Shown here: positions 6,208 through 13,238 of the stretch, in pieces
Numbering within the stretch: position 1 is the stretch's first letter
Layout of the letters: each line of letters begins with the position of its first letter
Virus record (IMG/VR): IMGVR_UViG_3300025300_000031
Coordinates: 1-39,239 of that record
DNA: 39,239 nucleotides
Direction: 5' to 3' (one strand)
DNA from: a virus
Position numbers and translations under genes: made by a program
Notes under the pieces: model-generated
What the model saw: only the letters and a program-made list of their open reading frames with translations
What the model was told of the DNA's origin: nothing
The model's database searches: none

Positions 6208-6354
6208 CTAGTCAGAGTTCGGGACGAGGTAGACCAGCAGGGTGGTCAGGATCGTCGAGATGGCCCCAACCGACGCGCTATCCAGCCAACTCCATCCGGT
6301 GATTGAGGCGATTGCGCCCAACACGGCGACGATGGCTTTACTGTACGCTCTCAT
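6208..6354 (-). CDS. Small holin-like membrane protein
   Basis: 48 residues from the ATG at 6354, which has AGGAGATAC upstream and overlaps the lipoprotein stop (ATGA). Two short hydrophobic segments (KAIVAVLGAIASITGW and VGAISTILTTLLVYLVP) flank a short polar turn; the end VYLVPN is typical of a family of tiny phage holins I know from many phages. Holins form pores that trigger lysis. The neighbouring XhlA-like and lipoprotein genes form a lysis-type cluster, while the candidate endolysin is far away at 1305. Confidence 0.65.
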   Translation of the reverse strand: MRAYSKAIVAVLGAIASITGWSWLDSASVGAISTILTTLLVYLVPNSD

Positions 6355-6758
6355 GCCTGTATCTCCTGTTTTGATTGGAATCTTATTGTCCCCCAGGCAC
6401 ATCCTGGCTTCGGTTTCATCCTGATGCGGATAGATGCCTTGGACACACGAATTATCAAACCGGAATTGTAGAAAACAGGGACGCCGTAATCGTTGGGGTT
6501 CCTGTCCAGAACGACCAGTTTCCCGCCGTACCAGACGGCGGATATCATCTCGTTCCCCTTTTTGTAAAGAACCCTCACGACAGGAAAGTATGCACCGTCC
6601 TCATCCATCATGGCAACGGCCATCGCCATTGACGGCCATTCATGGAATCCGCTAGGAGCATTTGGCGGCAAACAGTAAAGTTGACTCTCGGGATAGGGCG
6701 GAACAAGGGGCGAGCAAGAAGATATCAGCAACAGCATCGAAAAAAGGATGGCTCTCAT
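6351..6758 (-). CDS. Putative lipoprotein of the lysis cluster
   Basis: 135 residues. The N-terminus (MRAILFSMLLLISSCSPLVPP) is a lipoprotein signal with a LISSC lipobox, so the mature protein should begin at Cys15 and be anchored in the host envelope. The rest is a globular, beta-rich, proline-containing domain with Cys29 and a late Cys. Its place between the XhlA-like and holin-like genes, with four-base overlaps on both sides, suggests an outer-membrane lysis partner (spanin-like) or an exclusion lipoprotein. It lacks the long proline-rich or coiled-coil form of classical o-spanins, so this is tentative. Confidence 0.6.
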   Translation of the reverse strand: MRAILFSMLLLISSCSPLVPPYPESQLYCLPPNAPSGFHEWPSMAMAVAMMDEDGAYFPVVRVLYKKGNEMISAVWYGGKLVVLDRNPNDYGVPVFYNSGLIIRVSKASIRIRMKPKPGCAWGTIRFQSKQEIQA

Positions 6759-7003
6759 CTGCCGATCCAGAATGCCTTGATTGCTGAGATTATGCCGATT
6801 CCCCCCACCCCCATCAAGATACGCTTTGTCCAGGCATTGCTTCCGTTTAGGGATGCAATCTCATTCGAGTGCCGCAACAACGATGTGTTCTGCTCCTTTA
6901 GATGAGCGCGGACCTCTGAGAGATCCTCGGAATTCTTTTCCGTTCGTTCATCTATGCGAATGAGAAGCTCTAGATGTTTTCCAAGTTCGGGATCGTCAGG
7001 CAT
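6755..7003 (-). CDS. XhlA-like coiled-coil protein with C-terminal membrane anchor
   Basis: 82 residues: an N-terminal heptad-rich region (LELLIRIDERTEKNSEDLSE...HLKEQNTSLLRHSNEI) and a C-terminal hydrophobic helix (ILMGVGGIGIISAIKAFWIG). This layout matches hemolysin XhlA-type phage proteins, which are tied to host lysis through the membrane. An RBS-like GAAGAGA precedes the ATG. It ends in ATGA with the lipoprotein. It could also serve as an inner-membrane spanin partner. Confidence 0.65.
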   Translation of the reverse strand: MPDDPELGKHLELLIRIDERTEKNSEDLSEVRAHLKEQNTSLLRHSNEIASLNGSNAWTKRILMGVGGIGIISAIKAFWIGR

Positions 7004-7010
7004 TTCTCAT

Positions 7011-7535
7011 TCATCTCTTCGGTAGCGGGTTGGCCTTGTTGATCTCTATCCAGGAGTTCAATATTTCTATCATCTTGGGCGGGAGTTCAACGCCCCCGGC
7101 GCGGAACCCCTGAAACGCCTCCAGCATAGCGTCAATGATCGCCAAGTTCCCGCCAAACGCGCTCCTGTACTTCCTTCGTCTGTTTGAACGGACACGATCC
7201 TTCCTCTCTGGAAGCGGGAGGTTGATGATTGTCCATGTTTCCCTGCCGAACCTATCCTTGACCTTGATGCGATTCAGCCGGACATTCTGCGTCCTTGGAT
7301 TGTAAGGGGGCCGCTTGTCTCTGACAATCTTCTTTATTCCCAGCTTTGCCAGTTCCTCGGCAGACCACTTCTTGAAGATTCCCCTTGAGTGATTGATACC
7401 ACCAACCGTCACACCCTTGCGCCCACGGTAAATCTCCCTGACAATCCCCTTGCTATCGACCTTTGCCCATCTAGCCCACGCTGGTCCCGCCAGCAGGATG
7501 GCGGCGAGGGCGGCTACTACCACAACTCTTTTCAT
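7011..7535 (-). CDS. Exported basic protein of unknown function
   Basis: 174 residues starting after AGGAGA. A clear Sec signal (MKRVVVVAALAAILLAGPAWA, cleavage after AWA) is followed by a basic mature protein with a WAKVDSKGIVREIYRGR opening and many Arg/Lys. No family is recognised. Sec signals are unusual in virion genes. This is one of five exported or N-anchored proteins placed in the late operon, so it may act in the periplasm or outer membrane of the infected cell rather than in the particle. Confidence 0.65.
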   Translation of the reverse strand: MKRVVVVAALAAILLAGPAWARWAKVDSKGIVREIYRGRKGVTVGGINHSRGIFKKWSAEELAKLGIKKIVRDKRPPYNPRTQNVRLNRIKVKDRFGRETWTIINLPLPERKDRVRSNRRRKYRSAFGGNLAIIDAMLEAFQGFRAGGVELPPKMIEILNSWIEINKANPLPKR

Positions 7536-7545
7536 TGCCTATCTC

Positions 7546-8352
7546 CTAATCACTTGGGCTGTCTGCCGCATCCGTCAACGCGCCATTTTCGTTGAAATTC
7601 CCCGCAGAACCAAGGTTGTTTTGCCAGGTAGCCGTTGGGTTTGTCAGGCAAATCAGCGGTTGTGATCCGGTTGGCTCCGAGCAGTTTGTTTCGCCAAGAT
7701 CCACGGGCTTCCCATCCCCGTCAATGAATTTTCGCCGATTGGAAGTCGTAGATAGATTCAGGCTGGTTGCGGTGTTAAGATAGAGGTCGGCAATTTCGCA
7801 ATTCAATTTGTTGCCAGCCCCTGGTGTCGATCCTATGCCCCAGTCACTTTGGGTCCACTCGATGTCCTGATCAGTGTTTGTTGCCTCGCTTAGATCAGCG
7901 GAATCATCAACATAGATATATCCCGCCGATGACCCCACATCCCAGGACGCAAGGAAATGATGCCAGTTTCCATCGGCAGTATAGGCCGTCGATGTGGAAG
8001 CGTCCCATCCAAACGCGAAACCACTATTCTGTAAAATCAGCCGTATCTTGTTCGCCGAGTTTTTGATGATCTGAACAGTCGTGGCGGCACCGGATATTAT
8101 TGCTTGCTCTGTTCCATTACCGCCCTGAAATTGGAACCAGAAGCTCAGGACTCCCACTTTAGAATCCGAAGCCCCGGATAGCCCGGCACCGCGCAAAAGG
8201 TAGTCTGCGCTCCCATCGAATCTGACGGCGTTTGCTTCGTATCCGCCAGCCGCCGCAGAATAGAACGTGGTGGGAAACACCATGATGGCCGAGGCTGTGG
8301 ACGGAAACATACATAGAGCCGTCAGGACAAGACCGATAAGCAGTCGCATCAT
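7546..8352 (-). CDS. Exported LamG/concanavalin-A-like lectin-fold protein
   Basis: 268 residues. The N-terminus (MRLLIGLVLTALCMFPSTASA) is a Sec signal. The mature region resembles a LamG/concanavalin A-like sandwich at ~35-225: NAVRFDGSADYLLRGAGLSG, LSFWFQF, WHHFLASWD, GYIYVDDS and a KLNCEIADLYL strand are the typical landmarks. These domains usually bind glycans. It starts in an ATGA overlap with the preceding gene. Being exported, it may bind host surface polysaccharide or be carried on the particle; the sequence does not decide. Confidence 0.75.
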   Translation of the reverse strand: MMRLLIGLVLTALCMFPSTASAIMVFPTTFYSAAAGGYEANAVRFDGSADYLLRGAGLSGASDSKVGVLSFWFQFQGGNGTEQAIISGAATTVQIIKNSANKIRLILQNSGFAFGWDASTSTAYTADGNWHHFLASWDVGSSAGYIYVDDSADLSEATNTDQDIEWTQSDWGIGSTPGAGNKLNCEIADLYLNTATSLNLSTTSNRRKFIDGDGKPVDLGETNCSEPTGSQPLICLTNPTATWQNNLGSAGNFNENGALTDAADSPSD

Positions 8353-8810
8353 TTAAGGTCCAGTTGCGATACGCCATACATCGACGAGCCGTCAGAAATA
8401 AATGTCAGCACGTCAACGCTGGAAGCCGCTGTCGTCAGCGTGGGGGCTGTCCCAGCCGGGAATTTGAACGCACTGTTATAGGAAAGTGTCCGACTGCCAG
8501 ATCCGTCTTGCTTGACGATGAGGATATATGTTCCTCCGTCTCGCATATTGTCCGGTGCGCCAAGAGTCCGGTTGCCAGCCAACGTCACGGTGGCAATCTG
8601 GTTCTTGTCCAAGTCCCATGAGATGGTGACAGCATCGTCGATGGACGTTCCCTTGATTACCTGAGCAAAGTTGTACTGGTTTGCCTTGTTCGTGCTGGCC
8701 CCTCCGAAAGTGGAGATGTCTGGGGCGGGGGCGTTTGACGCGAAGAGCGATAGCGATACCAAAAATATCGCAATCGGGAGCATATACCAGTATTTTCGGA
8801 TGATATACAT
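8349..8810 (-). CDS. Tail-fibre-type domain protein with N-terminal membrane/signal segment
   Basis: 153 residues after GAGGGGAC. Residues ~5-25 form a hydrophobic helix after a basic start (YIIRKYWYMLPIAIFLVSLSLF), a signal or anchor. The rest matches a beta domain found in many phage tail-fibre and receptor-binding proteins: ISWDLDKNQIATVTLAGNRTLGAP, ILIVKQDGSGSRTL, a FKFPAGTAPTLTTAASSVDVLTFISDG run, then MYGVSQLDLK. A fibre-like domain behind an export signal is unusual and suggests a phage-made surface protein. The 3' end overlaps the LamG gene by four bases. Confidence 0.7.
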   Translation of the reverse strand: MYIIRKYWYMLPIAIFLVSLSLFASNAPAPDISTFGGASTNKANQYNFAQVIKGTSIDDAVTISWDLDKNQIATVTLAGNRTLGAPDNMRDGGTYILIVKQDGSGSRTLSYNSAFKFPAGTAPTLTTAASSVDVLTFISDGSSMYGVSQLDLK

Positions 8811-8819
8811 TGTCCCCTC

Positions 8820-9410
8820 TCAGTCCAGAAGCGGTTCGATGCCGATGATGACGACCACCGCTCCATCGGCCCCGGAAAATTTGTCACCCGTTGAGGAGGT
8901 ATTCCTCGGGATAATCTCGATGTGAACCTGGGATGGTCCCACGTCGAGGGGGCTACCCCTCGTCCCGCTCTCACGAATCCGATCCTGGTCACGGTACGGA
9001 ATACTCAATCCAGACACAGAGTATTTGTACTGATCGCCGAACCCGGCTGACGATGATACTTGTTTACCATCAGCGGAAGTGAATGAGTGGAAATCTACAA
9101 GCGGGTCGTCATCCATGTTGGCTCGGGAGAATCTGTCGGAGGAGTAGATGTTCACATCCCATGACAGGTTCTGGATCGATTGCAATCCAATCAGCCGGAT
9201 CACCCCTTCGATGGCGGATCGCGTCTGGTTGAATCCAATCTGCCCCCTGAGATCGAGGTTGACGGTACAGCGATGCCCAGCACCGAGTGCATCAAGGCAC
9301 GTTGTTGCCGGGTTGGATCTCAGATACCAGATGGGTCTACGTTTTTGCGCGTGAGCCGCCACCGGCAGAAGCAGGACGGCCCCGAGCAGGAGTACAGCTA
9401 TCTTCTTCAT
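8820..9410 (-). CDS. Exported protein of unknown function, coupled to the Wzy-like gene
   Basis: 196 residues from ATG 9410, which has GGGAGAGACAC upstream; the longer frame reaching back to 9521 is rejected because the signal peptide begins here. MKKIAVLLLGAVLLLPVAAHAQ is an obvious Sec signal. The mature region is beta-rich, with two cysteines early (TTCLDALGAGHRC) that could form a disulphide and an IEIIPRN...GAVVVIIGIEP end. The start overlaps the stop of the upstream O-antigen-ligase-like gene (ATGA), so both are made together. No family is recognised. Confidence 0.65.
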   Translation of the reverse strand: MKKIAVLLLGAVLLLPVAAHAQKRRPIWYLRSNPATTCLDALGAGHRCTVNLDLRGQIGFNQTRSAIEGVIRLIGLQSIQNLSWDVNIYSSDRFSRANMDDDPLVDFHSFTSADGKQVSSSAGFGDQYKYSVSGLSIPYRDQDRIRESGTRGSPLDVGPSQVHIEIIPRNTSSTGDKFSGADGAVVVIIGIEPLLD

Positions 9411-10657
9411 CGTGTCTCTCCCACGGACAGGCGGCTTGCGGCGATAGACAGTATCACCGCCGATGGTGCGAAATGAAAAGGAAAATGCCAGAGGGCGGAT
9501 ACCAGACCGGCTATCAGGCAAGCACCGAAAGCCCTCGCCTCTCCTCTAGTGTCCTTGTGCTTTTTTATTGGGAGGAGGAGCCCAAACACAAAGACGAGAA
9601 ATGGCAAGATGGCGGCTGGTCCGCCCTCGAACAGCAATGATAAGAACTCGTTATGGGGATGATGCCACGGCCTCCCGGTCACGGTCGTATTTTCTCCCGT
9701 TCTTGTTCGATCCTTGTCAGGCGGACCCTCCTCTCGAATCAGGCCGATACGAAATGAGCGATAATCCCATATCGGAAATCGCTTCTTGAACATTCCGAGT
9801 CCCCATCCGAATGTTGATGATATGGCTGAGACAGGCAAGGATTTGTCTCCAAGAAACCTTCCTGTCGGATACCTGGGCCATAGCCACGCCGTGGCTTTCC
9901 ACACACGGAGACGGTCCAGATGGCGAAAACTTTGTGGGTCTTCAATCTTCAGGAACACGGTGAACGCAACAGCCAGAATCAAGATAACCCACCAGATCTT
10001 GATTAGTGACAGATAGTACACTGTTGCTGTTGCCGCCGCAAGGAATCCAATCACGGATTTCGAGGCTACGAGTCCCGCCATTATTGGTATCGAAGCCCAC
10101 GGGAGCGCGAACAGGGCCAGGGGGAGGGTCAGGGCGAGGGTGATGCCCTGAAGGCCCGGATTTCCCCACAATCCGACGGATGCGCCCACGTCCTTGACCG
10201 GATTCACGCCGTATATGCCCATAAAATCACCGCTGTATAGTTGGATAATCCCCAATACCCCGCTGATGGCCCCAACAAAAGCAATGGATTTCGCCAGGAA
10301 GCGCGAGTCTGAGGCACTCAGATTCGCCGCCCACAAGAAGATACAGACCGCCGCGCCGATGGAAAGACAACCAAGTAGCGGGACGAGTGTGATGTCAGCA
10401 CGTACAGCACCATCGCGCATGCCCTTCAGCAAGACCGTTCGGTTTGTGAACAGGTTTACTCCTGTTCCGATAATCAGGGCCGTGTATGTCCAGCCAAGCC
10501 ATTTCTCGCGTTGTCCCAGTTTCCAGGCCAGCCACAAGCATCCCACCAGAATGAACGTAATCATGTGGGCCGTATCAAATCGATGCGGTGCAAGTAAACC
10601 CGGCCCCCACCATATGAGGGTGAAAACAATCAGGGCTGTGAACATATGGCGGTTCAT
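9407..10657 (-). CDS. O-antigen ligase/Wzy-like polytopic membrane protein (A)
   Basis: 416 residues with about ten hydrophobic helices. The features of the O-antigen ligase/polymerase superfamily are present: a central S-x-S-x-x-G-type helix (VASKSVIGFLAA ~198-208), an Arg after it (DRLRVWKATAW ~248-258), a G-G-F segment (GWGLGMFKKRF ~284-294), and the periplasmic-loop signature WHHPHNEFLSLLFEGG at 331-346. Proteins with this fold polymerise or ligate lipid-linked sugars at the periplasmic face. In a phage, such a protein could change the host O-antigen and block other phages; enzymatic activity is inferred. It is followed by an exported protein with a four-base overlap. Confidence 0.85.
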   Translation of the reverse strand: MNRHMFTALIVFTLIWWGPGLLAPHRFDTAHMITFILVGCLWLAWKLGQREKWLGWTYTALIIGTGVNLFTNRTVLLKGMRDGAVRADITLVPLLGCLSIGAAVCIFLWAANLSASDSRFLAKSIAFVGAISGVLGIIQLYSGDFMGIYGVNPVKDVGASVGLWGNPGLQGITLALTLPLALFALPWASIPIMAGLVASKSVIGFLAAATATVYYLSLIKIWWVILILAVAFTVFLKIEDPQSFRHLDRLRVWKATAWLWPRYPTGRFLGDKSLPVSAISSTFGWGLGMFKKRFPIWDYRSFRIGLIREEGPPDKDRTRTGENTTVTGRPWHHPHNEFLSLLFEGGPAAILPFLVFVFGLLLPIKKHKDTRGEARAFGACLIAGLVSALWHFPFHFAPSAVILSIAASRLSVGETR

Positions 10658-10671
10658 GTTTGATCTTGCCT

Positions 10672-13209
10672 CTATTCTGCTGTTCCAACGTATGGGCGTG
10701 ACGGCTTCATTATTCTGACCAATATTTCCCTTGCTGTTTTTTTGTCAATACGAAATGCGTCGGAAACCATCTTGATTTTCTCTTTAGAAACAACTGGTTC
10801 TTTTCTTTCGAGTCTTTTCATCTCCATTCTTTCCTGTAGGGTTTGCGTTCGCCCAGCCTTGCGTGCCCAATCGGATATTTCTGAGAGGCGTTGTCCCATT
10901 GTTGGTGGCCTGAATGGTGGTGGTGGTGTGAGTGAGGGTAGAATACCCCCTCCGGTTGGGAGTGTTTCTGTTCCTGCGCGATATGCTCCAGGCGCACCCG
11001 CGATTTCCCTCGTTGACCCCGTTATCCTTCCCGCCACATTTCGAACGGCTGAATTAATATCCACACCGATGCTTTTCCGTATCCCCTCCTTTACTTTTCT
11101 CACGTTCGGCATGATGGATTCTCTTACCAGGGTCTCCACGCCCTTCTCGGTTAAGTCTAGTCCAAGTTTCGCAAAAAATGCGGAAACCATAATTGCCCTT
11201 GGAGTCAAGAGACCGTCTGAAAATTCCATTGTTTTTGTCAGTATTCTTCTGCCAATCTTCGTCAGCAACACATCTGCTATTTTCCTGGGAATCTGAACTC
11301 CCATTTTCGCGCCAACCAATCCGCCCATTGCCGCCATACCGGGCCCAAATATAGAGCCGATAGACATACCAGCACCCACACCCAATGCGGAGAATTGTCC
11401 ATACAGTTGGAGCGCACCCGGTCCTACCAGGCTAAGTCTTTCCATGATTTGGGAATGTTTTTCAAAGAACCCTATAACTTCATCAAGGTTTTCCTTTCCG
11501 ATTCCGCGCACGAAGGTCGGATTTGTACTTTTAAGATCCCTTAATTTATCGAGTGCTTTGTTGATGTCTATTATTTCCAGGTTGTGCTTCCCGCTTCCAG
11601 TTAACTGCTTTTTGGACTGCTGAATGACGCTTTGTTCGAAATAGTTTATCGCAATCTCTCTCTCTTTTACATTCAGGGCTTCGAGTAATAGTTGGGATTT
11701 TTTCCCTCGTGCCGTTTCCGTCTCTGTCGCCTTGCGTCCTAATGCAAACAAGCCTTTCTGCGTTCCCTTCCCGATTTCTGCCAGATTCCTAAGATCCCCA
11801 AGTAAGGCATCTCTGACTTTTGTCAAATGTTCATATTCCCTGAGAGGACGAACAAATGTTGGGTCTTTCGCCATGATTGTTTCAAGTTCGCGGATTCTAT
11901 CATCCAGGGTATCTGCATAGTCTGTTATTCTCCTGAGTGGAATATCCGGCTGGGTTCCTGCTTGACCCGCTTTCATGGGCGGAGGAATAATACTCTTTCC
12001 ACCTGGGTCTTTTTTCATTCCCTCAAGCAATTTCTTGGCTGCCCTTTTAAGCTCAAGGGCCTGTGGGGTATCATCTATATATTTCAAAGCATCATCCACC
12101 GCCGCCCTTGTATTCGGGAGACCGGTACCAAATGGAATCTTGACACCGAGCTTGTCAAGCTGTTCGAAATACCATTTTGCGGAGAGAGAGGGTCTCCATT
12201 CCGTTTTCATGTCATCTGTCGCATCCATGAAACGATTTAATCTTATTATATTGAATGGTTTTCGGAGACCTGGCATTTTGTCAAATGCACTCGCGAATTT
12301 CTTGGCCGCGTTTATGCTCACCTTCGTGCCAACCGGTAAGATACCGGCGAGATGTTTTGAAAGTTCGCTTTTTGGGGTTAAACGAAGGGTCTGCGACAAG
12401 TCTTCTGCTGTGTATCCAGTTAAATAGGATAGCATGGTACCAAAGAACTTTACCCCTTTCGGGGCCTGTCTTGCGGCGGTGTAAACCTTAGCCGCAGCCC
12501 CGAAGGGTGCGTATGACAATATAGTGTGTAATGCCAATTGTTCGTGCGCGGGAAGCGATGACATCCAGTCGGAAACAGCACGCTGGCCTGTCTGCAATGC
12601 TCTCGCGGGCAGATTGGTTAGGGGACTACCTGTTCTTGTCCCACTTTCCAGCCAACCAGCCTTGAGGGCTCGACGCGCTATGTTGGCGGATTCTGGGTTA
12701 ATAAAAGCTCCGGGCGCGCCCGGAGGCGCGGGGATGGGAATTCGAGGTGGTTTGTCGGTAAACATGGATGTGGCTGGAGTAGGAACGCGTGTTCTCCAGG
12801 AAAGCTCCTGGGAGGGGTCGTGTCCTTGATACCGGTCGATAAACTTCCGTCGTTGAACCTGCATTTCCTGCTCTCTTCTTGCCATTTCGGCAAGAGAGGA
12901 ACCGCCGTAGACATCCTGTTGGTGTTTCCGTGCTTCAAGGGCACTTTGCCACGGGTCAGATAACAGGCCTTCAGCATCCCATCTGCCCCCGGGATCGGGA
13001 CCAAGTGCCCTCCTCTTGTGGATTGGGGGAGGCCCTTCCACTCCAGGCCCGTACTCCCCGGCAGAGTAAACCCCCGTGGTTTCGCCTCTTCCTGGGCCTT
13101 CATATCCCTGGCCTTCGTGTATCATCCTGGCCCATCGATCTCTTTTTTCTTTATCCCATTCCAGGGGATAATAGTATGATCCACCCTTAATTATCATTCT
13201 ACCGGCCAC
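10672..13209 (-). CDS. Large virion protein, probable internal/ejection protein
   Basis: 845 residues from a GTG start at 13209 preceded by GGAGAGGT. The N-terminal ~170 residues are polar and proline-rich; the middle is helical and charged. Around 610-640 there is a glycine-rich hydrophobic region (QFSALGVGAGMSIGSIFGPGMAAMGGLVGAKMG), as expected for a protein that inserts into membranes. The C-terminus is Lys/Arg-rich. Three large consecutive proteins after the tail genes (this, 13239-15353 and 15523-16839) match the place and size of podovirus ejection proteins, which form a channel through the envelope. The DNA here looks more A/T-rich than its neighbours, which may indicate separate origin. 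Confidence 0.6.
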   Translation of the reverse strand: MAGRMIIKGGSYYYPLEWDKEKRDRWARMIHEGQGYEGPGRGETTGVYSAGEYGPGVEGPPPIHKRRALGPDPGGRWDAEGLLSDPWQSALEARKHQQDVYGGSSLAEMARREQEMQVQRRKFIDRYQGHDPSQELSWRTRVPTPATSMFTDKPPRIPIPAPPGAPGAFINPESANIARRALKAGWLESGTRTGSPLTNLPARALQTGQRAVSDWMSSLPAHEQLALHTILSYAPFGAAAKVYTAARQAPKGVKFFGTMLSYLTGYTAEDLSQTLRLTPKSELSKHLAGILPVGTKVSINAAKKFASAFDKMPGLRKPFNIIRLNRFMDATDDMKTEWRPSLSAKWYFEQLDKLGVKIPFGTGLPNTRAAVDDALKYIDDTPQALELKRAAKKLLEGMKKDPGGKSIIPPPMKAGQAGTQPDIPLRRITDYADTLDDRIRELETIMAKDPTFVRPLREYEHLTKVRDALLGDLRNLAEIGKGTQKGLFALGRKATETETARGKKSQLLLEALNVKEREIAINYFEQSVIQQSKKQLTGSGKHNLEIIDINKALDKLRDLKSTNPTFVRGIGKENLDEVIGFFEKHSQIMERLSLVGPGALQLYGQFSALGVGAGMSIGSIFGPGMAAMGGLVGAKMGVQIPRKIADVLLTKIGRRILTKTMEFSDGLLTPRAIMVSAFFAKLGLDLTEKGVETLVRESIMPNVRKVKEGIRKSIGVDINSAVRNVAGRITGSTREIAGAPGAYRAGTETLPTGGGILPSLTPPPPFRPPTMGQRLSEISDWARKAGRTQTLQERMEMKRLERKEPVVSKEKIKMVSDAFRIDKKTAREILVRIMKPSRPYVGTAE

Positions 13210-13238
13210 GTTACCTCTCCAGCGTTAATATCAGGCGA

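Noticed and set aside
12678-13103. Minus-strand alternative frame of 141 residues inside the 845-residue gene
   Set aside because: Out of frame with a long continuous gene; no ribosome site at its start; shadow of the Pro/Gly-rich region.
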